A DNA stretch of 64,000 nucleotides. It comes from Nonomuraea africana. GTDB lineage: Bacteria; Actinomycetota; Actinomycetes; Streptosporangiales; Streptosporangiaceae. This document shows, one piece after another, positions 8,494 through 16,837 of the stretch; position 1 is the stretch's first letter, and every line of letters begins with the position of its first letter. The notes below the pieces were generated by a model, which worked only from the letters and a program-made list of their open reading frames with translations, did not search any database and had not been told where the DNA came from. Where the stretch lies: assembly GCF_014873535.1 (NCBI RefSeq), contig NZ_JADBEF010000001.1:9362001-9426000 (forward strand). The letters run 5' to 3'. The position numbers and the translations under genes were made by a program.

Positions 8494-9234
8494 TCAGGCC
8501 TCCAGCTTCATCAGGGTGTCGAGGACCGTCTGCGGGGTGGGCTGGGAGATCTCGGTGACCAGCTCGCCGTCGCGCAGGAAGACGACCCTGTCGGCGTAGG
8601 CGGCGGCGACCGGGTCGTGGGTGACCATCACGATCGTCTGGCCCAGCTCCCGCACGCTGGTGCGCAGGAAGGAGAGCACCTCGGCGCCGCTGCGCGAGTC
8701 GAGGTTGCCCGTGGGCTCGTCCGCGAAGATCACCTGCGGCTTGCTGATCAGCGCCCTGGCGACGGCCACGCGCTGCTGCTGGCCGCCCGACAGCTCGGTC
8801 GGCTTGTGGCCGAGCCGGTCGCGCAGCCCCACGGTCTGGATCACCCGGTCGAACAGGACCTGGTCGGCCTGCCGTCCGGCGATCTCCAGCGGCAGCCTGA
8901 TGTTCTGCTCGGCGGTCAGCGTGGGCAGCAGGTTGAAGGCCTGGAAGATGAAGCCGATCCGGTCCCTGCGCAACAGCGTGAGCTGCTTGTCGCTCAGCCC
9001 CGTCAGCTCGACGTCGCCGATCGACACGGCGCCCGAGGTCACCGTGTCCAGCCCGGCCAGGCAGTGCATCAGGGTCGACTTGCCCGAGCCGGACGGGCCC
9101 ATGATCGCGGTGAAGGCGCCGGTGGCGAACGCGACGTCCACCCCGCGAAGGGCGTGCACCTGCGCGTCGCCGAGGCCGTAGGTCTTCGTCACGTCCCTGG
9201 CCACGACGGCGGGCGGGGCCTGGGTGAATGTCAT
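8494..9234 (-). CDS. MacB/LolD-type ABC transporter ATP-binding protein
   Basis: ATPase subunit (about 246 residues) paired with the following FtsX-type permease. It has Walker A GPSGSGKST, Q-loop FIFQAFNLLPTL, signature LSGGQQQRVAVARAL and Walker B VIFADEPTGNLD, the last typical of the LolD/MacB class. I prefer ATG 9234 (MTFTQAPP). A GTG five codons earlier (9246) is an alternative, and the sequence upstream has no clear ribosome-binding site. The 92-base gap to the response regulator gene may hold a promoter controlled by that regulator. Confidence 0.93.
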   Translation of the reverse strand: MTFTQAPPAVVARDVTKTYGLGDAQVHALRGVDVAFATGAFTAIMGPSGSGKSTLMHCLAGLDTVTSGAVSIGDVELTGLSDKQLTLLRRDRIGFIFQAFNLLPTLTAEQNIRLPLEIAGRQADQVLFDRVIQTVGLRDRLGHKPTELSGGQQQRVAVARALISKPQVIFADEPTGNLDSRSGAEVLSFLRTSVRELGQTIVMVTHDPVAAAYADRVVFLRDGELVTEISQPTPQTVLDTLMKLEA

Positions 9235-9326
9235 GTTCGTTGTCACGCAGATCACGCTAGGTGCGCGGAACGGGCATTCCGTGGGCCTTGAGGACGGACT
9301 TCGTGTCACACCTCAGATGACCCGGG

Positions 9327-9977
9327 TCAGCCTTTCGGCCGATCCGCCGGCACGATCAACCCCGCCTCGTACACGTAGACCACCACCTGCGCCCTGTCGC
9401 GCAGCTCGAGCTTGGCCAGCACCCTGCCCAGGTGCGTCTTCACCGTCGCCTCCGCCAGGGCGAGCCGCTCGGCGATCTCGGTGTTGGACAGCCCCCTGCC
9501 CACCAGCAGCATGACCTCGCGCTCGCGCGCGGTCAGCAGGCTGCCGTCGGGCAGCCGGTCGGTGGTGAGGTGCGCGCCGAACCGCTCGAGCAGCCTGCGC
9601 GTGGCGCTCGGCGCCATCACCGCGTCGCCGTTGTGCACCGAGCGGATCGCGCTCACCAGGTCGGAGGGCGGCACGTCCTTCAGCAGGAAGCCCGACGCCC
9701 CCGCCTTGATCGCGGAGTAGGCGTACTCGTCGAGGTCGAAGGTGGTCAGGATCAGCACCTTCGGCCCGTCGATCCTGCGGGTGGCCTCGACGCCGTCCAT
9801 GACGGGCATGCGCACGTCCATCAGGACGACGTCGACGTCGGTGGTCTCGAGCCGCTCCAGCGCCTGGAGGCCGTCGCCCGCCTCGGCCACCACCTCGATG
9901 TCGGGCTGGGCGGCCAGCACCATCTTGAACCCGGCCCGCAGCAGCTCCTGGTCGTCGACCAGCATCACCCTGATCAT
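9327..9977 (-). CDS. NarL/LuxR-family response regulator
   Basis: A 216-residue regulator. The receiver domain (1-120) has the acidic pair Asp8/Asp9, phospho-acceptor Asp54 (VVLMDVRMP) and the conserved Lys in GFLLKDVPP. A LuxR helix-turn-helix (about 148-210) contains LTAREREVMLLVGRGLSNTEIA. Its ATG overlaps the histidine kinase stop (ATGA). It probably regulates the ABC transporter genes directly downstream, as is common for BceS/LiaS-like systems in actinomycetes; this is inferred from order. Confidence 0.95.
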   Translation of the reverse strand: MIRVMLVDDQELLRAGFKMVLAAQPDIEVVAEAGDGLQALERLETTDVDVVLMDVRMPVMDGVEATRRIDGPKVLILTTFDLDEYAYSAIKAGASGFLLKDVPPSDLVSAIRSVHNGDAVMAPSATRRLLERFGAHLTTDRLPDGSLLTAREREVMLLVGRGLSNTEIAERLALAEATVKTHLGRVLAKLELRDRAQVVVYVYEAGLIVPADRPKG

Positions 9978-11137
9978 GCCGCGACCGGCAGCCTGGCCAG
10001 TACCTCGAAGCCGCCGCCCGGCCGGGGCGCGGCCTGGACGGCTCCGCCGTACATGGAGACGCGCTCGCGCATGCCGAGCAGACCGTGTCCGTCGGGGCTG
10101 CGCGGTGCGGCGGCGCCCCTGCCGTCGTCGGTCACGCGTACCACGAGCTCGTGCATGCCGTACTCCATCTCCACCAGGGCGCGCGCCCCTGGGCCGCCGT
10201 GTTTGAGGGTGTTGGTCAGAGCCTCCTGGACGAGCCGGTAGATCGCCAGCTGCTCGCCCTCCGGCAGCTCCTGCGGGACGCCGGTCACCCGCAGGTCCAC
10301 CGGCAGGCCCGAACCGCGCACCAGCTCCTCCAGCTGCGCGAGCCCCGGCTGCGGGGTGTAGTCGGCGGCGCCCGAGCCGTCCTCCCTCAGCACCCCGACC
10401 ATGCGCCGCATCTCCGCCAGCGCCTGCCTGCCGGTCTTCGAGATCGCCCGTACGGCCCTGCGCGCCTGCTCGGGATCGCTGTCGATGGCGTAACCCGCCC
10501 CGTCGGCCTGGACGATGATCACGCTCACGTTGTGCGCGACCACGTCGTGCAGCTCCCTGGCGATCCTGGCCCGCTCGGCGGCGGCGGCCATCCTGGCCTG
10601 CTGGTCACGCTCACGCTCGGCCCGTGCCGCCCGCTCCTCCAGGCCTTCGAGGTAGCGGCGGCGGGTGTTGGCGTACAGGCCGGTGAGCCAGATCGTGAGC
10701 GTGAAGACCGTGCAGCCGAAGAACATGCTGAAGGTGACGGAGTCCCAGTGCACGAGGGCCAGGAAGACGCCCAGCTCCGCCACCAGGCCGGCGGCGAGCG
10801 CCCATCTGAACGGGCACCTGGTGGCCACGGAGTAGAGGGCCACCAGCACCGCGGCGTTGGCGGGAAAGGCGTCGACGGCCGCCAGCCACTGGAAGAAGCT
10901 GATCAGGGAGACGATCGCGAACACCACGCGGGGGTGGCTGCCCCGCCAGAACAGCGGCACCAGCAGCGCCGTCGACAGCGCCAGATAGCCGGCGAGGCCG
11001 AGGGGAGCAAGGACGGGGGCGGTGTAGCTGGTGGCGGTCATGACGCACAGCCCGATCAGCGGCATCAACCACAGGGCGTCCACGACCATGGGGTGGCGCT
11101 GGGACCAGGCGCGAATCTTGCCGAACACGCCCATCAC
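9974..11137 (-). CDS. Sensor histidine kinase, HPK7/NarX-like
   Basis: A 387-residue membrane kinase with about five hydrophobic segments in residues 20-155, a short coiled region, then a HisKA_3 dimerisation box with phospho-accepting His197 (ARELHDVVAHNVSVI). The ATPase domain follows with a DDGRGAA G1 box and GHGLLGMRERV. No large extracellular sensor domain is present, so it is probably an intramembrane-sensing kinase. The start is GTG 11137 or the immediately following ATG 11134. It is the first gene of the kinase-regulator-ATPase-permease series. Confidence 0.93.
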   Translation of the reverse strand: MMGVFGKIRAWSQRHPMVVDALWLMPLIGLCVMTATSYTAPVLAPLGLAGYLALSTALLVPLFWRGSHPRVVFAIVSLISFFQWLAAVDAFPANAAVLVALYSVATRCPFRWALAAGLVAELGVFLALVHWDSVTFSMFFGCTVFTLTIWLTGLYANTRRRYLEGLEERAARAERERDQQARMAAAAERARIARELHDVVAHNVSVIIVQADGAGYAIDSDPEQARRAVRAISKTGRQALAEMRRMVGVLREDGSGAADYTPQPGLAQLEELVRGSGLPVDLRVTGVPQELPEGEQLAIYRLVQEALTNTLKHGGPGARALVEMEYGMHELVVRVTDDGRGAAAPRSPDGHGLLGMRERVSMYGGAVQAAPRPGGGFEVLARLPVAA

Positions 11138-11310
11138 TCTATGGAAGGCCGCACTGTCCCTCCTTCCCCCTGGAGGTGGAGGCCGGTGTACGACCCAGGT
11201 CGCACGCCACGTTTACGCGGTGTTTATGGGCTATGCGGCATTGTTCGGCAGTGGGAGCGCCCTCTGGGGCGAGTAAAGGGAGATCGTGATGGCGGATCAT
11301 GATCACGCCG

Positions 11311-11349
11311 CTGGGTCGCGCGGTGAAGAGGAAGCACCGCGCGACCCAG
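11311..11349 (-). terminator. Strong stem-loop terminator
   Basis: A perfect 15-bp inverted repeat (CTGGGTCGCGCGGTG at 11311-11325 and its complement at 11335-11349) with a 9-base loop. It lies 42 bases beyond the stop of the leftward gene at 11391-11960 and upstream of the kinase gene, so it probably ends transcription of the former. A long T-tract is absent, as usual in actinomycetes. Confidence 0.75.
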
Positions 11350-11390
11350 ACCCTGAGAGCGCCCCACCATCCGCTTCCAGGTGAGGCCCC

Positions 11391-11960
11391 CTACCGGCAG
11401 ACGCCCACGGGACGGCCCGAGACGGGATCGAGGTCGACCCCGATCGGAGCCTCGTCGGGCAGGTGCACCTCCACCCTCCCCGCGCCGGCCCACCGGATCA
11501 GGTGGAGCTCGTCCTGCTCGATCTCGAAGCCGGGACAGTCGAGCGGCCACTCGCGGCTGAGCAGCCCCTCGTCCGAGCGGACGCTGAGCACGACGCTGGA
11601 GTCGAAGAAGCGCGGTTGCTCCTGCACGCGCACGCTGAACCTGCCAGGGCCGTCCACGAAGCCCATCTCGGTCGGGACGAGGACGGACCACCTGAACCCG
11701 ATCTGGAGCCAGCAGAGGATGCCCACCACCGTCACGGCCACGACCACGGCTCTGGCCCAGCCGACGGGCCGCACCAGCTCCCTGACGCCCAGGCCGCCGA
11801 GCAGGATCGCGGTCACTCCGAGGAGCACGGGGTGGAAGAGCGTGTCGTTGAGCAGGACGAGATCGGTGTCGGCCAGCAGGGTGACGGCGACCGTGGAGCC
11901 GAGGACGAAGGCCACCGAGAGGTGGACGAGGGCCGGCACGGGCCTTCGGGACAAGGGCAT
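11391..11960 (-). CDS. Hypothetical membrane protein
   Basis: I do not recognise this protein. With ATG 11960 it has about 189 residues: three hydrophobic segments in the first 100 residues (LVHLSVAFVLGSTVAVTLL, a second around FHPVLLGVTAILLGGLGV, a third around AVVVAVTVVGILCWL), then a C-terminal beta-rich extracytoplasmic or cytoplasmic domain of about 95 residues with several acidic stretches. Upstream GTG 11981 is an alternative start; neither has a good ribosome-binding site. It lies downstream of and in the same direction as the AmaP/DUF6286 pair (28-base gap), so it may be co-transcribed with them. Confidence 0.65.
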   Translation of the reverse strand: MPLSRRPVPALVHLSVAFVLGSTVAVTLLADTDLVLLNDTLFHPVLLGVTAILLGGLGVRELVRPVGWARAVVVAVTVVGILCWLQIGFRWSVLVPTEMGFVDGPGRFSVRVQEQPRFFDSSVVLSVRSDEGLLSREWPLDCPGFEIEQDELHLIRWAGAGRVEVHLPDEAPIGVDLDPVSGRPVGVCR

Positions 11961-11988
11961 GAGGACATGCTGCCAGCGCACCCGATCT

Positions 11989-12513
11989 TCATGAACCCCT
12001 TCGCGGGTTCGCGGGTCCGCGGCGGACGTGGAGGCGCACCAGCGCGCCCATGCCCTCCGCGCCCACGTCACGCCTGATCCTGCCGACGATCTCCTTGTCC
12101 AGCTTGCCGACCAGCGCCCCCACGTCGGCGGTCGCGGGGCAGGTCACCGCGATCCGCATCCGGTCGCCGCCCACCACCCGCACCTTGGTACGGCTGATGC
12201 CCTCCATGTCCTTGAGGCCGACGCAGAGCAGCGCCGTGCCCGTGCCGGAACGGTGGCCGAGACGGCCCCAGCCGAGCGCCATGAGCAACCACCTGACGGT
12301 GACCATGGCGGCCAGGACCAGCGCCAGCGCGCCCGCCCACGAGATCCACGGGTGGGCGGCGAGGTAGGCGGCGACGTCGATGTCCAGGACCCTGGCTTCC
12401 TTGGCCTGGGGCAGCCGTCCCGTGCCGCGCAGGAAGGTGTAGGCGCCGCCGCCGAGCAGGACGACGCCCACGACGGACAGGCCGATCCTGTTGCCCGCGT
12501 ACTGCCGCATCAT
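11989..12513 (-). CDS. AmaP-like alkaline shock response membrane anchor protein
   Basis: A protein of about 174 residues with two N-terminal hydrophobic segments (GLSVVGVVLLGGGAYTFL and WAGALALVLAAMVTVRWLL) followed by a soluble beta-alpha domain containing VRVVGGDRMRIAVTCPATAD. This is the architecture of AmaP, which tethers Asp23-family proteins to the membrane. Start ATG 12513 (a second ATG follows at once) overlaps the stop of the DUF6286 gene. No asp23 gene is present in the cluster, which is unusual. Function in cell-envelope stress is by family only. Confidence 0.75.
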   Translation of the reverse strand: MMRQYAGNRIGLSVVGVVLLGGGAYTFLRGTGRLPQAKEARVLDIDVAAYLAAHPWISWAGALALVLAAMVTVRWLLMALGWGRLGHRSGTGTALLCVGLKDMEGISRTKVRVVGGDRMRIAVTCPATADVGALVGKLDKEIVGRIRRDVGAEGMGALVRLHVRRGPANPRRGS

Positions 12514-13118
12514 CGACTCCTCCTGCGCAGCCGCACCACGACCTCGCCCGCGCAGATCGCGCCCAGCCCGTTCAGCCGGTCGCCGACGGCCGTGCCGGTC
12601 CTGCGCAGCATCGCGCCCGTGCGCTCGGCGTCGGAGATGACCGTGACCTCGATCAGGCGGCGGCGCAGCCGTACCCTGACGCTCTGCACCCCGTCGACGT
12701 CCTCGGCGACGGTCCTGAGCGTGCGCCGCAGTCCCGATTTGGTGATGCCGATGACCAGCCGGGGATCGGAGGTCTCCAGCGCCACCAGCCTGGCCCGGCC
12801 CGGCAGCACCGCGAGCCCGAGCAGCACCAGCCCCAGTGCCCCGGCGACCAGCGCGCCGGACAGCAGGGTCGGATGCGACCACCGGGTGTCGGCGGCCAGG
12901 CTCGCCACCTTGTTGATCGGCATCACGCCGAGCCTGCCGCCCAGCAGCGCGGCGACGACCTCGGCGGCGGTCAGCGAGAGGGCTGCCGCCACCGTGGCGG
13001 CGACCGCGACGCCTGCGGGGGTTCGTGCGGGTTTGAGCACTCTCGCCGCCCTGCGGCGGGGCGTGTCCCTTTCGGTCAGGGTGGCTCCGCCAGGCAGGAG
13101 CTCCTGGAGTGTTGTCAT
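12510..13118 (-). CDS. DUF6286 domain protein of the Asp23/AmaP system
   Basis: About 202 residues with ATG 13118 (GTG 13121 or a more distal ATG 13154 are alternatives). Two hydrophobic segments (around residues 37-60 and 85-110) are followed by a small domain with VRVRLRRRLIEVTVISDAE. Proteins of this kind sit immediately upstream of amaP in actinomycete alkaline-shock operons. The stop overlaps the amaP start, so they are coupled. The first gene of that operon type (asp23/gls24) is missing here: a divergent PLP-enzyme gene begins 100 bases upstream. Confidence 0.7.
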   Translation of the reverse strand: MTTLQELLPGGATLTERDTPRRRAARVLKPARTPAGVAVAATVAAALSLTAAEVVAALLGGRLGVMPINKVASLAADTRWSHPTLLSGALVAGALGLVLLGLAVLPGRARLVALETSDPRLVIGITKSGLRRTLRTVAEDVDGVQSVRVRLRRRLIEVTVISDAERTGAMLRRTGTAVGDRLNGLGAICAGEVVVRLRRRSR

Positions 13119-13218
13119 CACACCGTCCAGAGGTACAGGGGCATGCCCGGCCATAAAGCCTTCCTCGCCGCCGGTTTGCGGGATCTTTGCTGGCTAGTAT
13201 CGGTATTACGCTGCTGAT

Positions 13219-14406
13219 ATGGACGACCGCCAGCGCTACGACCGGGCCACCGCCGAGCTCGATCCGCCCTTCGCGATTCTCGACATGGAGGCGTTGCGGG
13301 CCAACGCGGAGAGCCTGGTCCGCAGGGCGGGCGGCAAGCCCATCAGGGTCGCGAGCAAGTCCGTCAGGTCGCGTCCGGTGCTGGAGCGCATCCTGGCCAT
13401 GGAAGGCTTCCGCGGCGTGATGGCCTTCACCCTGCCCGAGGCGCTGTGGCTGGTCTCCTGCGGCTTCACCGACGTGCTGGTCGCCTACCCGACGGCCGAC
13501 CGGGCGGCGCTGGCCCGGCTCGCCGCTGCCGAGCACGCCGCGCGCGAGATCACCATCATGGTCGACTCCGCCGAGCACCTCGACTTCATCGAGTCGGCCG
13601 TGCCGGTGAACAGGCCGCCGCTGCGCCTCTGCGTCGACGTCGACGCCGGTTACGTCGCCTTCGGCGGGCGCTTCCGCGCGGGTGCCCTCCGCTCGCCGGT
13701 GCGCGAGCCCGCGCACGCCGCCGACGTGGCGGCCGACATCGCCAAGCGGCCCGGCTTCAGGCTGGTGGGCCTCATGGCGTACGAGGCGCAGATCGCCGGC
13801 GTGGGCGACGACCCGCCGGGCAACGCGGCCTTCGCCCGCGTCATCAGGCTGATGCAGGCCCGCTCGGCCAGGGAGCTGATCATACGGCGCGGCCGCGTCG
13901 TCAACGCCGTCAGGCAACTGGCCGACCTGGAGTTCGTGAACGGCGGCGGCACCGGCAGCGTCGACCGTACGGTCAGGGAGAAGGCGGTCACCGAGGTCGC
14001 GGCGGGGTCGGGCTTCTTCCACCCGAGGCTCTTCGACTTCTACCGCCGCTTCAGCGGCCGCCCCGCCGCGCTGTTCGCGCTGCCGGTGGTCCGCCGTCCC
14101 GCGCCGGACGTGGTCACCGTGCTCGGCGGCGGCTACCTGGCCTCGGGGGCGCCGGGGCCCTCGCGGCTGCCCCAGCCGTACCTGCCCGCGGGGTTGCGCT
14201 ACTCGGCCGACGAGGGCGCGGGCGAGGTGCAGACACCGCTGCTCGGCCAGCCCGCCGAAGACCTGCGCGTGGGCGACAGGGTGTGGTTCCGCCACGCGAA
14301 GGCGGGCGAGCTGTGCGAGCGTTTCGCCGGCCTGCTGCTGGTGGAGGGCGACAAGGTCGTCGAGGAGGTCCCGACCTACAGGGGCGAGGGCAAGACCTTC
14401 CTCTGA
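13219..14406 (+). CDS. Fold-type III PLP enzyme, amino acid deaminase/aldolase (alanine racemase/D-threonine aldolase superfamily)
   Basis: A 395-residue PLP enzyme. The N-terminal TIM barrel carries the presumed Schiff-base lysine in RVASKSVRSRPVL; LCVDVDAGY and FVNGGGTGS contribute to phosphate binding. The C-terminal beta domain ends with DRVWFRHAKAGELCERF, where His may bind the catalytic metal as in D-threonine aldolases. The family cleaves D-threonine-type hydroxy amino acids or deaminates D-amino acids; the exact substrate cannot be read from the sequence. ATG 13219 lies in the divergent region shared with DUF6286. Ends two bases before the convergent DUF3618 gene. Confidence 0.85.
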   Translation: MDDRQRYDRATAELDPPFAILDMEALRANAESLVRRAGGKPIRVASKSVRSRPVLERILAMEGFRGVMAFTLPEALWLVSCGFTDVLVAYPTADRAALARLAAAEHAAREITIMVDSAEHLDFIESAVPVNRPPLRLCVDVDAGYVAFGGRFRAGALRSPVREPAHAADVAADIAKRPGFRLVGLMAYEAQIAGVGDDPPGNAAFARVIRLMQARSARELIIRRGRVVNAVRQLADLEFVNGGGTGSVDRTVREKAVTEVAAGSGFFHPRLFDFYRRFSGRPAALFALPVVRRPAPDVVTVLGGGYLASGAPGPSRLPQPYLPAGLRYSADEGAGEVQTPLLGQPAEDLRVGDRVWFRHAKAGELCERFAGLLLVEGDKVVEEVPTYRGEGKTFL

Positions 14407-14407
14407 C

Positions 14408-14737
14408 TCAGCCTCGCCTGCGCCTCTTCCACAGCACCAGCGCCGCGCCGATCACCAGCACGGCGCCCACCGCGATCAGCGCGGGCCCGAGGCTGGGCTG
14501 CTCGTCCTCCCACAGGTCGTCGGGGTTGTCGCCGAAGCGCACCGGCCGCGGCGTGACGCCCACGATGTCGCCGACCGACGACACGAAGTGCTCGGCCCTC
14601 GACTTGACCTCTTCCACGCCGCGCTGGGCGACGCGCTTCGGGCTCACCCGGTCGGCGATGGCGTCGACGGTCTGGGCGAGCTCGGCACGCGTGCGCGCGA
14701 TCCGGCGCTCCAGCTCATCGGGGTCGGTGTCGGCCAT
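14408..14737 (-). CDS. DUF3618 membrane protein
   Basis: A 109-residue protein: N-terminal DPDELERRIARTRAELAQTVDAIADRV, the diagnostic DUF3618 segment, then an amphipathic region with VAQRGVEEVKSRAEHFV, and one C-terminal hydrophobic segment (about 83-103) closed by RRRRG. It is likely a tail-anchored membrane protein; the family has no proven function. ATG 14737 is preceded by GAGAGGAG. It is convergent with the PLP enzyme, the stops being almost adjacent. Confidence 0.85.
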   Translation of the reverse strand: MADTDPDELERRIARTRAELAQTVDAIADRVSPKRVAQRGVEEVKSRAEHFVSSVGDIVGVTPRPVRFGDNPDDLWEDEQPSLGPALIAVGAVLVIGAALVLWKRRRRG

Positions 14738-14828
14738 GGCTCTCCTCTCTCAGGTGATCAGTCTGTCAGGTCGCGGTGCCGGACGGCACAGCGGGCGAGG
14801 GGTAGGTTGGGCCCTCTAAGGAGGACCC

Positions 14829-15302
14829 GTGACCGAAACCAAGCTCCAGCCCGGCGACGCCGCGCCGGACTTCTCGCTACCCGCAGCCGACGGCGGCGCC
14901 GTCTCCCTCGACGCCTTCCGTGGCAAGCGCGTCATCCTGTACTTTTACCCCGCCGCGATGACGCCTGGGTGCACCAAGCAGGCGTGCGACTTCCGCGACA
15001 ACCTGGGCCGGCTCACCGACGAGGGTTTCGTCGTGCTCGGCGTGTCGAAGGACAAGACCGACAAACTGGTCAAGTTCGTCGAACGGGACGCGCTGACCTT
15101 CCCGCTGCTGTCCGACCCCGACCTCGAGGTGCACAAGGCGTACGGCGCGTACGGCACGAAGAAGCTGTACGGCAAGGAGGTCGTCGGGGTGATCCGCTCG
15201 ACCTTCGTGATCGACGCCGACGGGAAGATCGAGCAGGCGCTCTACAACGTGAAGGCCACGGGACACGTGGCCGGGCTGAAGAAGAAGCTCGGCCTCGCCT
15301 GA
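14829..15302 (+). CDS. bcp: Thioredoxin-dependent thiol peroxidase (Bcp/PrxQ)
   Basis: A 157-residue peroxiredoxin that reduces hydrogen and organic hydroperoxides with thioredoxin as reductant. The active-site sequence TPGCTKQAC gives peroxidatic Cys48 and, five residues on, resolving Cys53, the atypical 2-Cys PrxQ pattern. Start GTG 14829 has AAGGAGGA (14818-14825) just upstream. A strong stem-loop follows its stop, so it is a single-gene transcript. Confidence 0.95.
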   Translation: MTETKLQPGDAAPDFSLPAADGGAVSLDAFRGKRVILYFYPAAMTPGCTKQACDFRDNLGRLTDEGFVVLGVSKDKTDKLVKFVERDALTFPLLSDPDLEVHKAYGAYGTKKLYGKEVVGVIRSTFVIDADGKIEQALYNVKATGHVAGLKKKLGLA

Positions 15303-15307
15303 GGCCT

Positions 15308-15342
15308 GCGATCAAGCCCGCCCCTTCGGCGGGCTTGATCGC
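15308..15342 (+). terminator. Perfect stem-loop terminator after bcp
   Basis: A 15-bp perfect stem (GCGATCAAGCCCGCC at 15308-15322, complement at 15328-15342) with loop CCTTC, beginning five bases after the bcp stop. It separates bcp from the tRNA gene. Confidence 0.85.
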
Positions 15343-15392
15343 AAACGAGTATCTCCGCCGCCGCCCTGGGCGCTATTCTGAGCGGGAGTTGC

Positions 15393-15476
15393 GCGGGCGT
15401 GGCGAAATAGGCATACGCGGCAGGTTTAGGTCCTGTTGGTGGAGACACTGTGGGGGTTCGAGTCCCCCCGCCCGCA
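15393..15476 (+). tRNA. tRNA-Leu (anticodon UAG)
   Basis: An 84-nucleotide class II tRNA. The acceptor stem GCGGGCG (15393-15399) pairs with CGCCCGC (15469-15475), discriminator A at 15476. The anticodon arm is GCAGG-TTTAGGT-CCTGT, giving anticodon TAG, which reads CTA/CTN leucine codons. A long variable arm and a T-arm containing GGTTCGAGTCC follow. The 3' CCA is not encoded. CTA is a rare codon in high-GC actinomycetes. Confidence 0.95.
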
Positions 15477-15530
15477 CCTTTCCCTTGCTGGCCGAATCCG
15501 TACTAGGCTGGCCCCCAGACACCGTTGAAC

Positions 15531-15711
15531 CCACGCGGGAGAGCGTCCTGGCAGCCGGCCATGACCCCTGAAGGAGCAAGCCCTCCCCGCGAACCTCTCA
15601 AGGCAAAGGACCGCGTGGGCCAGGTGACCTCTGGAAAGCAGGCCTGTGGGCCTCGCCGAAGGTGAAAGTCCGGCAAATTCGGGCGAAGCTCTCAGGCACC
15701 GATGACAGAGG
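15531..15711 (+). promoter_or_regulatory. Tandem glycine riboswitch
   Basis: Two consecutive glycine aptamers in the leader of gcvT. In aptamer 1, P1 is CCACGCGG (15531-15538) with CCGCGTGG (15611-15618), enclosing GAGAGC, GAAGGAGCAAGCCCTCC and CCTCTCAAGGCAAAGGAC. In aptamer 2, P1 is CCTCTG (15628-15633) with CAGAGG (15706-15711), enclosing GCCGAAGGTGAAAGTCC and CTCTCAGGCACCGATGACAG. These match the well-known glycine riboswitch consensus, in which glycine binding turns on the cleavage operon. The expression platform lies in the 40 bases before the start and is not obvious as a terminator, so translational control is possible. Confidence 0.93.
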
Positions 15712-15751
15712 GGGAGGATCCTGGCATCCGACCCATTCTGAGGTGCGCACC

Positions 15752-16837
15752 ATGTCCCGACCGACGCCGCTGCGAGACATCCACGAGAGTCTCGGCGCCA
15801 CGCTGACCGACTTCGCCGGCTGGCTGATGCCGCTCCGCTACGGCAGCGAGTCCGCCGAGCACAACGCCGTCCGCGAGCGGGCCGGGCTGTTCGACCTGTC
15901 GCACATGGGGGAGATCTTCGTGACCGGGCCGCAGGCGGGCCAGGCGCTCGACTACGCCCTCGTCGGCCACCTCTCGGCGCTGGCCGTCGGCCGCGCCCGC
16001 TACACGATGATCGTGAACGAGCAGGGCGGCGTGCTCGACGACCTCATCGTCTACCGGCTCGGTGACGAAGAGTTCATGGTGGTCGCCAACGCCTCCAACT
16101 ACCCGATGGTCGCCGCGCGGCTCACCGAGCGCGCCTCCGGCTTCGACGCGGCCGTCGAGGACCGCTCCGACCAGTACGCTCTCATCGCCGTCCAGGGCCC
16201 CAAGGCCCAGGAGATCCTGGCCACGCTCACCGACGCCGACCTCGAGGGCCTGAAGTACTACGCGGGCCTGCCCGGCACCGTCGCCGGCGCCGAGGCGCTG
16301 ATCGCCCGCACCGGCTACACCGGCGAGGACGGCTTCGAGCTGTTCGTCGCCAACGCCGACGCCGCTCCGCTGTGGCACGCGCTGACGAAGGCCGGCGAGC
16401 CGTACGAGTTGCTGCCCGCCGGGCTGTCCAGCCGCGACACCCTGCGCCTCGAGGCCGGCATGCCGCTGTACGGCAACGAGCTCAACTCCTCGCTCACGCC
16501 GTTCGACGCCGGCCTCGGCCGCGTGGTGAAGTTCGACAAGCCGGGGGACTTCGTCGGCAGGGCCGCGCTGGAGCCCATCAAGGATGTTCCGCCGCGCCGC
16601 CGCCTCGTCGGCCTGGTCGCGACGGGCCGCCGGGTCCCGCGTCACGGGTACCCGGTCACCAAGGACGGTGTCGTGGTGGGCGAGGTGACCAGCGGCGCCC
16701 CGTCGCAGACCCTCGGTAAGCCGATCGCGATGGCGTACGTGGACACTGGGATAGAAGAAGGTCTGGCCGTTGACATCCGGGGCAGCCAAGAGGCTGTGGA
16801 CCTGGTGGAGCTGCCTTTCTACAGGAGGAACAAGTGA
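15752..16837 (+). CDS. gcvT: Glycine cleavage system T protein (aminomethyltransferase)
   Basis: Transfers the methylene group of the H-protein-bound aminomethyl intermediate to tetrahydrofolate, releasing ammonia. The 361-residue protein has the N-terminal PLRDIHESLGA and FAGWLMPLRYGS, the folate-domain FDLSHMGEI and YTGEDGFELFV, and a C-terminal barrel ending in VELPFYRR. ATG 15752 is chosen because GAGGTG (15740-15745) precedes it and the more distal in-frame start would lie inside the riboswitch. The stop overlaps the gcvH GTG. Controlled by the tandem glycine riboswitch. Confidence 0.96.
   Translation: MSRPTPLRDIHESLGATLTDFAGWLMPLRYGSESAEHNAVRERAGLFDLSHMGEIFVTGPQAGQALDYALVGHLSALAVGRARYTMIVNEQGGVLDDLIVYRLGDEEFMVVANASNYPMVAARLTERASGFDAAVEDRSDQYALIAVQGPKAQEILATLTDADLEGLKYYAGLPGTVAGAEALIARTGYTGEDGFELFVANADAAPLWHALTKAGEPYELLPAGLSSRDTLRLEAGMPLYGNELNSSLTPFDAGLGRVVKFDKPGDFVGRAALEPIKDVPPRRRLVGLVATGRRVPRHGYPVTKDGVVVGEVTSGAPSQTLGKPIAMAYVDTGIEEGLAVDIRGSQEAVDLVELPFYRRNK

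Noticed and set aside
15662..15751. N-terminal extension of gcvT
   Set aside because: The upstream in-frame ATG lies inside the second glycine aptamer; the family N-terminus begins at ATG 15752 with its own ribosome-binding site.
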